64,000 nt of DNA from the NCBI GenBank assembly GCA_036654375.1, contig JAVVSD010000001.1, positions 349,132-413,131 of the forward strand, given 5' to 3'. The stretch comes from RZYX01 sp036654375 (GTDB taxonomy: Bacteria > Bacillota > Clostridia > Oscillospirales > Acutalibacteraceae). The notes under the pieces were generated by a model, which was not told where the DNA came from, ran no database searches, and saw nothing but the letters and a program-made list of their open reading frames with translations. Made by a program: the position numbers and the translations under genes. The stretch's first letter is position 1. Each line of letters opens with the position of its first letter. Of this stretch, positions 26,142 through 34,639 are shown piece by piece.

Positions 26142-27920
26142 TTACTCAACATTCTTTTTGAGTGTTTCAAGTTCTGCTTCAAGCTCTTCAGGAACTTTGT
26201 TGAACTTTGAATAAAACTCTTTGATACCCTCTGCTTCTTCTTTCCAAAGGTCTTTATCAATTGAAAGCATCTTATCAATGTCTTTAAGTGTTACTTCGTC
26301 CTCAAGACCGCTGATATTAATATCTGCTGCGTTTGGAATGAAGCCGATTGAAACTTCTTTTGCATCAACCTTGCCTTCACAGCGTTTGATAATCCACTCA
26401 AGAACACGAAGATTGTCGCCAAATCCCGGCCACATGAAATGTCCATCTTCATCTTTTTTAAACCAGTTAACATTAAAGATTTTTGGTGCCTTGTCAGCAT
26501 CAAGAGTCTTTCCAATGTCAATCCAGTGCTGCCAGTAATCAGCCATATCGTATCCACAGAATGGAAGCATTGCCATTGGGTCACGACGAACAACTCCAAC
26601 TGCGCCAGTTGCTGCAGCTGTTGTTTCAGAAGCCATGATTGAACCAACGAATACACCATGATTCCAGTCTTTTGACTGATAAACAAGAGGAGCAAGCTTT
26701 GCTCTTCTTCCGCCGAATACTATAGCAGAAATTGGAACACCCTTTGGATTCTCAAATTCTGGGCTTACGCATGGGCAGTTAACAGCAGGTGCTGTGAAAC
26801 GGCTGTTTGGATGAGCTCCTGGAGCAGTTGCTGTTGAGCCATCCCACTTGTTGCCCTTCCAGTCGATTGCATTTGTTGGAGGGTTCTTATCAAGACCTTC
26901 CCACCAAACTGTATTATCATCAAGGTTGTGAACAACATTTGTGAATATTGTTCCCTTCTTTGTGCTTTCAAGTGCATTTGGATTAGATTTTGCATTTGTA
27001 CCAGGTGCAACTCCAAAAAATCCGTTTTCTGGATTGATAGCATAAAGTCTGCCATCGTCACCCTTTCTTATCCAAGCGATATCGTCACCGACACACCAAA
27101 CTTTATAGCCTTTGCTCTTATATCCCTCTGGAGGAATAAGCATTGCAAGGTTTGTTTTACCGCAAGCTGATGGGAATGCAGCACAGATATATTTAACCTC
27201 ACCCTTTGGATTTTCTATTCCGAGAATGAGCATATGCTCTGCCATCCAGCCCTCTTTATGACCCTGATTTGATGCAATTCTGAGAGCAAAACACTTTTTG
27301 CCAAGCAAAACATTTCCGCCGTAACCTGAGTTTACGGAAATTATTGTATTATCTTGTGGGAAGTGACAGATGTATCTGTTTTCCTCATCTATATTGCAGC
27401 GACAATGAAGACCACGAACCCAGTCATTACTATCTCCGAGTGCGTCAAATACTGCCTTGCCGACGCGTGTCATTATTGCCATGTTAAGAACAACATATAT
27501 TGAATCTGTAAGCTCAACACCTGCTTTTGAAAATGGTGAGCCAACAGGACCCATTGAATATGGAATTACATACATTGTGCGTCCTTTATAGCTGTCTTTT
27601 GCTATTTTATACAGCATATCATAAGCTTCAGATGGCTCCATCCAGTTGTTTGTTGGTCCTACTTGATCCTTCTTTGGTGCACAGATGAATGTGCGATGTT
27701 CAACACGGGCAACATCATTCTCTGCTGTGCGATGAAGATAACATCCAGGTAACTTTTCCTCATTTAGCTTAATCATTTCCCCTGTTGCACAAGCTTGTGC
27801 GCGAAGTTCTTCAAGCTGCTTTTCTGATCCATCAATCCAAACTACTTTATCTGGTTTTACGAGCTCTATTTTCTCGTCAATCCACTTCAAGACACTTTGA
27901 TTGTTTGTAAGTTTTTCCAT
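26142..27920 (-). CDS. pckG: Phosphoenolpyruvate carboxykinase (GTP)
   Basis: PEPCK interconverts oxaloacetate and phosphoenolpyruvate with GTP/GDP. The 592-residue length and motifs are those of the GTP-dependent family rather than the ATP family: the P-loop FPSACGKTNLAML (hyper-reactive Cys included), GDDIAWIRKGDDGRLYAINPENGFFGVAPGTN, the omega-loop region with FGGRRAKLAPLVYQS, and MLPFCGYDMADYWQHW. In anaerobes it can run in the carboxylating direction as part of succinate or C4 metabolism. AAAGGAG precedes the ATG. It is monocistronic. A TATAAT at 27969-27974 with a weak -35 (TGGAAA) is a possible promoter. Confidence 0.96.
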   Translation of the reverse strand: MEKLTNNQSVLKWIDEKIELVKPDKVVWIDGSEKQLEELRAQACATGEMIKLNEEKLPGCYLHRTAENDVARVEHRTFICAPKKDQVGPTNNWMEPSEAYDMLYKIAKDSYKGRTMYVIPYSMGPVGSPFSKAGVELTDSIYVVLNMAIMTRVGKAVFDALGDSNDWVRGLHCRCNIDEENRYICHFPQDNTIISVNSGYGGNVLLGKKCFALRIASNQGHKEGWMAEHMLILGIENPKGEVKYICAAFPSACGKTNLAMLIPPEGYKSKGYKVWCVGDDIAWIRKGDDGRLYAINPENGFFGVAPGTNAKSNPNALESTKKGTIFTNVVHNLDDNTVWWEGLDKNPPTNAIDWKGNKWDGSTATAPGAHPNSRFTAPAVNCPCVSPEFENPKGVPISAIVFGGRRAKLAPLVYQSKDWNHGVFVGSIMASETTAAATGAVGVVRRDPMAMLPFCGYDMADYWQHWIDIGKTLDADKAPKIFNVNWFKKDEDGHFMWPGFGDNLRVLEWIIKRCEGKVDAKEVSIGFIPNAADINISGLEDEVTLKDIDKMLSIDKDLWKEEAEGIKEFYSKFNKVPEELEAELETLKKNVE

Positions 27921-28105
27921 TTATTAGATCTCCTTTCAAATAGCTGATAGATATTTGCCTACGAATATATTATAACCTGTAAAAGAATTTCTTTCCATTG
28001 TGTGATTTTCAGAAAATTAGGGCAATATGTTGAAAGAATTTGTATTATTTTTAACACTTTCCACAAAATTCCATTTAATTCTATTCTGATGTCGACAATA
28101 TTTAT

Positions 28106-28135
28106 TTGACCTGTATACAACATTTATAGTATAAT
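28106..28135 (+). promoter_or_regulatory. Promoter of the glycosyltransferase gene
   Basis: TTGACC (28106-28111) and TATAAT (28130-28135) are spaced by 18 bp, about 40 bp before the start codon. Confidence 0.7.
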
Positions 28136-28175
28136 TTATCATTAATAAATCTATTATTGTTGAGGTGATTATTTT

Positions 28176-29117
28176 ATGAAGCTCTCTGTTATTGTCCCTT
28201 GTTTTAATGAAGAAGACAATGTTGATATCTTTTATAATACAATCATGGAAACATTTTCTGGTGTTTCTTATGATTATGAGATTTTATTTATTAATGATGG
28301 TAGCAAGGACGATACAATAAACAGGCTTAAAAAAATATATCATGACAGCCCGCTTAACATAAAAGTAATTAGTCTTTCAAGAAACTTTGGCAAGGAATCT
28401 GCCATCTATGCAGGGCTTGTTGAGTCTGACGGCGATTATGTCAGCCTTATTGATGCTGATTTGCAACAGGATCCAAAGCTTATACTTGACATGGTGGAAA
28501 TACTTGATAACAACAGCGATTATGATTGTATTGCAACATTTCAGGAGCATAGAAACGAAAGCAAGCCTCTTATTTTCTTTAAAAACGCATTCTATAAGAT
28601 AATTGGCAAGGTGACTCACCTTGATTTTGTCAACGGTGCAAGTGATTTTAGAACCTTTAGGAGGTCAATGGCTGATTCACTAATTAATATGTCTGAATAT
28701 CACCGTTTTTCAAAGGGAATCTTTGCATGGGTTGGTTTTAATACTCATTATATACCATACCAAGCAAGTGAAAGATTTGCGGGTCAATCCAAATGGTCAT
28801 TTCTGCGTTTATTTAAATATGCCATGGAAGGGATTGTTGCATTTACAACTGCTCCGCTTCACATCTCCTCTTTTATTGGAATGATTACAGCCATACTATC
28901 TGTTATATACCTTATTTTTGTAATTATTCAAAAGTTGTTCTTTGCAATTGCTGTGCCTGGATATGCAACTATTGTTGTTCTTATTCTTTTTCTTGGAGGC
29001 TTGCAGCTCTCTGCCCTTGGTGTTATCGGTGAATATCTTTCCAAAATATATATCCAAACCAAAGGCAGACCAATTTATATTGCAAAAGAAATTTTAAGCT
29101 ATAAAGATAAAAAATAA
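28176..29117 (+). CDS. Family 2 glycosyltransferase, GtrB/DPM-like with two C-terminal membrane helices
   Basis: The 313-residue protein has a GT2 catalytic domain (KLSVIVPCFNEEDNV at the start, ILFINDGSKDDT, and the metal-binding SLIDADLQQDPKLI near residue 95) and the acceptor-loop region FRRSMADSL. Two hydrophobic helices lie at about 225-255 and 260-285, with GEYLSKIYIQTKGRPIYI after them. This is the layout of undecaprenyl-phosphate glucosyl/mannosyl transferases (GtrB, YkcC, DPM1-like), which load a sugar on a lipid carrier at the inner membrane face. No flippase or partner gene lies next to it, so the sugar and target are unknown. Confidence 0.88.
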   Translation: MKLSVIVPCFNEEDNVDIFYNTIMETFSGVSYDYEILFINDGSKDDTINRLKKIYHDSPLNIKVISLSRNFGKESAIYAGLVESDGDYVSLIDADLQQDPKLILDMVEILDNNSDYDCIATFQEHRNESKPLIFFKNAFYKIIGKVTHLDFVNGASDFRTFRRSMADSLINMSEYHRFSKGIFAWVGFNTHYIPYQASERFAGQSKWSFLRLFKYAMEGIVAFTTAPLHISSFIGMITAILSVIYLIFVIIQKLFFAIAVPGYATIVVLILFLGGLQLSALGVIGEYLSKIYIQTKGRPIYIAKEILSYKDKK

Positions 29118-29137
29118 GTTCTTAATAAGCAAAAGTT

Positions 29138-29178
29138 AAAAATCACCGTTCAGTTGAAGCTGGACGGTGATTTTTTAT
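29138..29178. terminator. Bidirectional terminator between the glycosyltransferase gene and clpC
   Basis: AAAAATCACCGTTCAG pairs with CTGGACGGTGATTTTT (one G-T pair), with A and T tracts on either side. It serves two convergent genes. Confidence 0.85.
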
Positions 29179-29186
29179 CTTGTTGC

Positions 29187-31688
29187 CTATTCTGTGACTT
29201 TTTCTTTTGGTTTTTCCACCAAATTTGATTTTTCTTCAATGCAATATTTTTCGTCATCAACCTTACAGACATAGGATTTATTGGCAATTATCTTGCCTTC
29301 AAGCATCTTTTCTGAAAGCGTATCCTCTATCTGGGACTGTATTGATCTTCTTAGCGGTCTTGCACCATAGACAGGGTCAAAGCCTGCATCAGATATTTTT
29401 TCTGCTACTTCGTCTGTAAACTCAATGTCAATATCCATTGTTTTTATTCTGTCTGAAAGAGTTTTGAGCATTCTGCCCGCAATTTCTTTGATATCATCTT
29501 TTTTAAGCTGATGAAAAACAATAATATCATCAACCCTATTCAAAAACTCTGGACGGAATGTCTTTTTTAGCTCACCCATAACAGAATCTTTAATTTGCAT
29601 TTCGCTTAATGTGCCACCATTTAAATCACCAGAAAAGCCAAGGCTTCCTCTTTGATTTGAAATGAGCTGTGCACCAACATTTGAAGTCATAATGATAATG
29701 CAGTTTTTAAAGTCTACCCTTCTTCCCTGTGAGTCGGTCAAAATACCATCCTCTAATATTTGAAGAAGCATATTGAAAACATCTGGATTTGCCTTTTCAA
29801 TTTCATCAAAAAGAACTACCGAATAAGGTCTGCGTCTTACCTTTTCTGTAAGCTGCCCCCCCTCATCATATCCGATATATCCAGGAGGAGAACCCACAAG
29901 CTTTGAAACTGTGTGCTTTTCCATATATTCAGACATATCAAGCCTTATCATTGCATTTTCATCGCCAAACATTGATGCTGCCAATGTTTTGCAAAGTTCG
30001 GTTTTACCGACTCCTGTAGGACCAAGAAAAATAAACGAGCCAACAGGTCTTTTGGGGTCTTTTAGCCCAACTCTTCCACGACGGATTGCCTTTGAAACTG
30101 CTTTTACCGCCTCATCTTGACCAACAATTCGTTTGTGAAGCTCACTTTCCATATTGAGAAGCCTTTCGCTCTCTTCCTGCGTTAGCTGTGAAACAGGTAT
30201 TCTGGTCCAGCTTGAAACAATTTGTGCAATTTCCTGAGGTGTTACCTCCCCCGTTGAACGAGAACTGCTTTCACGCCATGTTGTCTTATCCGTATTCAGC
30301 TTTTCAGAAAGCTTTTTCTCCTCATCACGAAGCTTTGCAGCCCTCTCAAACTCCTGCATATTTACTGCCGTCGTTTTTTCCTGTGAAATCTCCTTGATCT
30401 TATCCTCAAGCTCCTTTAAATCAGGTGGAGCTGTATATGCACGCAACCTTACTCTTGAGGCTGCTTCATCAACAAGGTCGATTGCCTTGTCTGGCAAAAA
30501 TCTGTCACCAATATAACGAGAAGACATTTCAACAGCTGCAACAATTGCATCGTCTGTAATTTTTACTTTATGATGAGCTTCGTACTTATCTCTTAGCCCT
30601 TTTAAGATTTCAATAGCTTCCTCCTGCGTTGGCTCACCAACAACAATTGGCTGAAATCTTCTTTCAAGAGCTGCATCTTTTTCAATGTGTTTTCTGTACT
30701 CTTCTATGGTTGTTGCACCAATAACCTGCATCTCGCCTCTTGCAAGCGACGGTTTAAGGATATTTGCAGCATCAACTGCTCCCTCTGCCGAGCCTGCTCC
30801 AATAATTGTATGCAGTTCATCTATAAAAAGAATTACATCTCCTGCATTTCTTACCTCTTCTATTGCAGTTTTAATGCGTTCCTCAAAGTCGCCTCTGTAC
30901 TTTGTGCCAGCTACCATTCCTGTAAGGTCAAGGGTGATAATTCGCTTGTTTCTCAAAAGCTCTGGCACTTCACCGCTTGAAATTTTTAGTGCAAGACCTT
31001 CTGCTATTGCAGTTTTTCCAACGCCTGGTTCACCAATAAGGCATGGATTGTTCTTTGTGCGTCGGCTGAGTATTTGTATCACTCTTTCGATTTCTGTCTG
31101 CCTGCCTATAACTGGGTCTATTTTATTCTGATTTGCCATCTGCGTTAAATCTCTGCCATATTGGTCAAGCGTTGGTGTTGTGCTTTTTCCTCCGCTTTTT
31201 GAAGCGTTATTTGGAGCCGGTGATTTTGACACACTATTTGTAATTGGAGTTACACCCATCACATAATTTATCTGATTAAACAAGTCGCTTGGGTTTATTC
31301 CAAGCTGTGTCATAAAGCCATTTGCACAACAGTCACCCTCATTTATAATTGCCATAAGAAGGTGTTCTGTGCCTATATAACTGTTGCCCTGCATTCCTGC
31401 ATTTGCCATGGCAAGTTCAACAATGTGCTTGCAACGCGGAGTAAAATCGGCAGGAGTCAGCACTGTTGGAATCCCAACACCTATAACATTTTTTAAAAGA
31501 TTTTCCATCTGGTCTGGTGACACACCTTTTCCCGAAAGCACAGCTCCTGCAACTGTGCTGTTGTCCTCAAGGAGTGCTGTGAGAAGATGTTCGCTTCCTA
31601 TATATGCGTGGCCCAAATCCTCCGCAATTTCTATTGCTCTGTTAAGAGCTAAATTTGCTTTTTCTGTGAATCCTGTAAACTTATACAT
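29187..31688 (-). CDS. clpC: ATP-dependent Clp protease ATP-binding subunit ClpC
   Basis: ClpC is an AAA+ unfoldase that feeds ClpP with damaged proteins, including those marked by McsB phospho-arginine. The 833-residue protein has the two N-terminal Clp repeats (FTEKANLALNRAIEIAEDLGHAYIGSEHLL; FTPRCKHIVELAM), AAA domain 1 with Walker A GEPGVGKTAIAEG, a middle domain with a UVR-type segment (MQEFERAAKLRDEEKKL), and AAA domain 2 with Walker A GPTGVGKTEL and the C-terminal D2 small domain. It is the last gene of ctsR-mcsA-mcsB-clpC and therefore under CtsR control. Confidence 0.96.
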   Translation of the reverse strand: MYKFTGFTEKANLALNRAIEIAEDLGHAYIGSEHLLTALLEDNSTVAGAVLSGKGVSPDQMENLLKNVIGVGIPTVLTPADFTPRCKHIVELAMANAGMQGNSYIGTEHLLMAIINEGDCCANGFMTQLGINPSDLFNQINYVMGVTPITNSVSKSPAPNNASKSGGKSTTPTLDQYGRDLTQMANQNKIDPVIGRQTEIERVIQILSRRTKNNPCLIGEPGVGKTAIAEGLALKISSGEVPELLRNKRIITLDLTGMVAGTKYRGDFEERIKTAIEEVRNAGDVILFIDELHTIIGAGSAEGAVDAANILKPSLARGEMQVIGATTIEEYRKHIEKDAALERRFQPIVVGEPTQEEAIEILKGLRDKYEAHHKVKITDDAIVAAVEMSSRYIGDRFLPDKAIDLVDEAASRVRLRAYTAPPDLKELEDKIKEISQEKTTAVNMQEFERAAKLRDEEKKLSEKLNTDKTTWRESSSRSTGEVTPQEIAQIVSSWTRIPVSQLTQEESERLLNMESELHKRIVGQDEAVKAVSKAIRRGRVGLKDPKRPVGSFIFLGPTGVGKTELCKTLAASMFGDENAMIRLDMSEYMEKHTVSKLVGSPPGYIGYDEGGQLTEKVRRRPYSVVLFDEIEKANPDVFNMLLQILEDGILTDSQGRRVDFKNCIIIMTSNVGAQLISNQRGSLGFSGDLNGGTLSEMQIKDSVMGELKKTFRPEFLNRVDDIIVFHQLKKDDIKEIAGRMLKTLSDRIKTMDIDIEFTDEVAEKISDAGFDPVYGARPLRRSIQSQIEDTLSEKMLEGKIIANKSYVCKVDDEKYCIEEKSNLVEKPKEKVTE

Positions 31689-31739
31689 TATCCGTTTCCC
31701 CCTTTGTTACTGCATTTTTGCCGATTATCCCACTCTGTT

Positions 31740-32747
31740 TTATTGAAAAATTTCCCTTACTTTTTCGGCTCTTATAGCATCTCTTTGCTGCCTGTCAAGG
31801 CGTTCGCCTTTACTTGCGTTTATCGTCGCTGGCTGCATCGTTATTATAAGCTCGTTTATCTTTTCCATCGAAACATTAAAAGTTTCATCACTTGAACCTA
31901 TTCTTATATTTGAAATGTCCTGTAAAAACTCTTCAAAGCCCAGTATTCGGGCATTTTGAAGTGTTCCGCATGAACGCCAGAGAATATCCTGATACCTTAA
32001 ATCCTTGAGCAATTCCTGCCTTGCTGTTCTTTCCTGTTCAATTATTTGCAATGTTATTGAGCCAAGATTTTCAATTGCTGATTTTTCTGAAATTCCAAGT
32101 GTAACTTGATTGCTAAGTAAATATATATTACTTTTCGGACTGCTTGCATCTCCATAGACTCCCGTCAGTGTAAGCCCCAATTTTGACACTGTTGAAACAA
32201 GCCTTGAAATCTGTCTGCTTGTGCCAAGTGCTGGCAAATGAAGTAAAACAGAAGCCTTTAGCGCTGTTCCAATGTTGGTTGGACACTGTGTAAGATAGCC
32301 CAAATTTTTATCAAATGCAAACTGAAATTCTCTGTCAAGAGCTGTGTCAATTTCATCTGTCAAGCTATATGCCTTGTCAAGCTCCAGACCGGAAATCATT
32401 GCCTGTATTTTAATATGGTCCTCTTCGCACAACATTATACTTACACTTTCATCTTCCTGCATTAATAATGCTCTTCCATCCGCACAACTTACAAATTCCG
32501 GACTAACTAAACTCCGTTCTGCAAGTGAAATTGCCTCGTCTTGTGTTAGGTCACTCATCTTTATATATTTAAACCTATCATTATATAATTCTCGAACTGT
32601 GTCTTTTATCTTTTCGCATATTTCCACTTTTCCTTGAGTGTCAAGTCGTGATGTGAATGGATATTGTGCAATATTCCTTGCAAGGCTTACTCTTGTTCCT
32701 ATTACGACATCTATGTTATTTCCTGTTTGTTCATACCACTTATTCAT
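31740..32747 (-). CDS. mcsB: Protein arginine kinase McsB
   Basis: McsB phosphorylates arginines on unfolded proteins and on CtsR, marking them for ClpCP. The 335-residue protein belongs to the ATP:guanido phosphotransferase fold: VVIGTRVSLARNIAQYPF (nucleotide-binding arginines), MLCEEDHIKIQAMISGL, the catalytic-loop region GYLTQCPTNIGTALKASVLLHLPAL with the essential Cys, and RQEL in the C-terminal domain. The ATG at 32747 overlaps mcsA by 8 bp; a further upstream in-frame start (32762) is less likely. It acts with McsA, encoded just before it. Confidence 0.95.
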   Translation of the reverse strand: MNKWYEQTGNNIDVVIGTRVSLARNIAQYPFTSRLDTQGKVEICEKIKDTVRELYNDRFKYIKMSDLTQDEAISLAERSLVSPEFVSCADGRALLMQEDESVSIMLCEEDHIKIQAMISGLELDKAYSLTDEIDTALDREFQFAFDKNLGYLTQCPTNIGTALKASVLLHLPALGTSRQISRLVSTVSKLGLTLTGVYGDASSPKSNIYLLSNQVTLGISEKSAIENLGSITLQIIEQERTARQELLKDLRYQDILWRSCGTLQNARILGFEEFLQDISNIRIGSSDETFNVSMEKINELIITMQPATINASKGERLDRQQRDAIRAEKVREIFQ

Positions 32748-33252
32748 TATTTTGACCCTCACTTTCTGCTTCTTTTATCTTGTCACGATAGATTGCAGCT
32801 TGCTCATAATTTTGCTCTTGCACCGCTTTTGCAAGCTCATTTTTAAGCATTTCAATTTCATTTGTCACTTGTGCTGTAGCACCCATTATCTGCCCGACCT
32901 TGCCCATGTGCATTGCTTTGCCATGAATTCTCTGCAACGACGGTAAAAGCCTGTCATAGAATGTTGTATAGCAGTCTGCACAGCCCAGCATTCCCTTTCT
33001 TACAATATCCTCATAAGAGTTTCCACATTTTTCGCATCTTAGTGCTTTTGCTCCTGAACCAATCGCAAGTGGAAAATCAGAAAGAAAATTCGCAAACATA
33101 TTGCCCATATTAAATCCAAAGTCAGAGAAAATATCACCGTAACCTAAATGCTCTGCACAGACTGGACAAAGGTGCATCTCTGTTCTATCTCCGTTTACTA
33201 TTCTTTTTATATGTGTTGTTGCATCGTTTTTACCACAGTTTTGACATAACAT
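32740..33252 (-). CDS. mcsA: McsB activator McsA (zinc-finger, UVR domain)
   Basis: McsA activates McsB kinase and modulates CtsR. The 170-residue protein has four CxxC zinc-binding pairs (CQNCGKN, CPVCAEH, CEKCGNS and CADCYTTF) and a C-terminal UVR motif (EIEMLKNELAKAVQEQNYEQAAIYRDKIKEAE), the standard McsA layout. AGGAGG precedes the ATG by 8 bp. It follows ctsR by 24 bp and overlaps mcsB. Confidence 0.95.
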   Translation of the reverse strand: MLCQNCGKNDATTHIKRIVNGDRTEMHLCPVCAEHLGYGDIFSDFGFNMGNMFANFLSDFPLAIGSGAKALRCEKCGNSYEDIVRKGMLGCADCYTTFYDRLLPSLQRIHGKAMHMGKVGQIMGATAQVTNEIEMLKNELAKAVQEQNYEQAAIYRDKIKEAESEGQNNE

Positions 33253-33276
33253 AATAAATCCTCCTAAAAATTTATT

Positions 33277-33738
33277 TTACATTTCAGCTAATAAAAGCTG
33301 TTTAAATATCGTTGCTCTAACTTTATCTCTTAGTTCTTGAGAAATTTGTTTTAAACTGTTGTCTGCTATTGCTGCAAACATCAGCTTTGAATCATGTGGC
33401 TCAATAATACTTTGATATGTCAGATTATAAAGATGCGCTCTACAGGTTTTTTCATCTAACTCATCACCTATGCTATTGACTATATGCATCATAACGGCAC
33501 CATTGTTGTAATTTGCTCTTGTTATTCTTATGTAGCCTCCGCCACCTCTTCGACTTTCAACAATATAGCCATGCTCTGGAGTAAATCTTGATGAAATTAC
33601 ATAGTTTATTTGGCTTGGCACACAGCCTATTTGCTCTGCAAGTTCATTTCTCTGTATCTCAGTCTGACCATCATTGTCAAGCATATCCAGAATCATATTT
33701 GCTATCATGTTACTTAGGTTCAATTTAAACACTTCCAT
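33277..33738 (-). CDS. ctsR: Class III stress gene repressor CtsR
   Basis: CtsR represses clp and its own operon and loses DNA binding on heating. The 153-residue protein has the N-terminal winged helix (NLSNMIANMILDMLDNDGQTEIQRNELAEQIGCVPSQINYVISSRFT) with the Gly-rich wing RRGGGGYIRI that senses temperature, and the C-terminal dimer/McsB-interaction domain. No strong Shine-Dalgarno sequence is visible before the ATG at 33738, so translation initiation may be weak. Two CtsR operators flank its promoter, so autoregulation is expected. Confidence 0.94.
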   Translation of the reverse strand: MEVFKLNLSNMIANMILDMLDNDGQTEIQRNELAEQIGCVPSQINYVISSRFTPEHGYIVESRRGGGGYIRITRANYNNGAVMMHIVNSIGDELDEKTCRAHLYNLTYQSIIEPHDSKLMFAAIADNSLKQISQELRDKVRATIFKQLLLAEM

Positions 33739-33752
33739 TCTTTATAGTTGAC

Positions 33753-33769
33753 TTTGACTATCTTTGACC
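33753..33769 (-). promoter_or_regulatory. CtsR operator 1 (downstream of the -10)
   Basis: On the minus strand GGTCAAA-GAT-AGTCAAA fits the CtsR heptad repeat (A/GGTCAAA-NAN-A/GGTCAAA). It lies at the predicted start of transcription and 15 bp before the ctsR ATG. Confidence 0.9.
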
Positions 33770-33781
33770 TTTGCAACTATT

Positions 33782-33810
33782 ATTATATTAATGTAGCTCT
33801 CAAAAATCAA
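33782..33810 (-). promoter_or_regulatory. Sigma-A promoter of ctsR-mcsA-mcsB-clpC
   Basis: On the minus strand TTGATT (33810-33805) and TATAAT (33787-33782) are spaced by 17 bp, between the two CtsR operators. Confidence 0.8.
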
Positions 33811-33811
33811 A

Positions 33812-33828
33812 GGTCAAAAAAGGTCAAA
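33812..33828 (+). promoter_or_regulatory. CtsR operator 2 (upstream of the -35), opposite orientation
   Basis: On the plus strand GGTCAAA-AAA-GGTCAAA is a perfect match to the CtsR direct repeat. It sits 2 bp upstream of the -35 box and points away from the first operator. Confidence 0.93.
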
Positions 33829-34187
33829 TGCGTTTTCTATTCTCTGAAATTGCTTGATTTTTTAAATTGAGAGCAATATGCTTAATTTTTCTTCGATTTT
33901 CATTGTCATACTGGTAATTGTTTAAAAACAATAATTTTTTGTCATTGATTAATCCGTTGATTAAATAAAAATTTTGTTCTTAAAACCATATAGTAATTAT
34001 TATTGTTGTTTTTACGGAATTGTCCTAAAATATGTAGATTTTAAAAAAATTTGTGTTACTTAAAATTTTTAAATCCCTTTTGTAACACAAAAGCTTCAAC
34101 TTCCATATTATGTTCTTGAGACTAAGGTTTCGGTTGAAAACAAATACATTGTCAACCACCTTTCAAGAAAGGAGGAACTTTGGGAAT
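33829..34187. other. AT-rich spacer between ctsR and the Cys-rich microprotein
   Basis: About 360 bp of A/T-rich DNA between divergent genes. The last 20 bp hold the AAAGGAGG site of the next gene. I saw no gene, tRNA or strong hairpin in the remainder and could not choose a promoter for the microprotein. Confidence 0.5.
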
Positions 34188-34328
34188 ATGGGATGCTTCG
34201 GCGGTAACAACTGTAGTTGGATTATCATTCTTATAATTATCCTATTTTGCTGCTGTGATGGATTCGGCGGTAATGACTGTGGATGCGGCAATAATGGCTG
34301 TGGATGCAACAATGGATGCGGATGCTAA
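34188..34328 (+). CDS. 46-residue Cys/Gly-rich single-span microprotein
   Basis: Not a family I can name. From the ATG at 34188 (AAAGGAGG 12 nt upstream) the product has 46 residues and 11 cysteines. It has a short Gly/Asn head (MGCFGGNNCS), one hydrophobic helix (WIIILIIILF, 11-20), a CCC triplet (21-23), and a tail of GCG/NNG repeats ending in Cys. The span plus Cys clusters suggest a membrane-anchored metal-binding or disulfide-forming peptide. The length, Gly content and hydrophobic run recall small spore-coat or YjcZ-like peptides, but that is only a resemblance. A terminator follows at once, so it is a complete one-gene unit. Confidence 0.7.
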   Translation: MGCFGGNNCSWIIILIIILFCCCDGFGGNDCGCGNNGCGCNNGCGC

Positions 34329-34349
34329 TTTAGCTCTAATTAACTTAGA

Positions 34350-34381
34350 AAAGTCTGTGGATTTATCCACAGACTTTTTAT
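34350..34381 (+). terminator. Intrinsic terminator after the microprotein
   Basis: AAAGTCTGTGGAT pairs with ATCCACAGACTTT around a tiny loop and ends in TTTTT. The following 260 bp up to apbE are A/T-rich; nothing else was recognised there. Confidence 0.92.
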
Positions 34382-34639
34382 TTTATGATATATTTTGAAA
34401 TAACTTTTTGGTTGCAATATTTATGCTCTAAAAGTTATTACATATAAATAATAATTTTATATACTTTTCACATTAATCATACTAAATTTCTATACATAAT
34501 TGTCTTGTGATTAATTTGTCAAATAAAACGCTCATAAATATTGCAAAATGTGTTGAATAATCTTTGAAAATCATATAGAATATTTTAGGATTGAAAAATA
34601 TATTTAATTATGTATATTAGTCAAAGGAGATGTCTGTGT

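Noticed and set aside
34110..34187. N-terminal extension of the Cys-rich microprotein from an upstream ATG
   Set aside because: The AAAGGAGG site lies after that ATG and before the one at 34188, so translation should begin at 34188.
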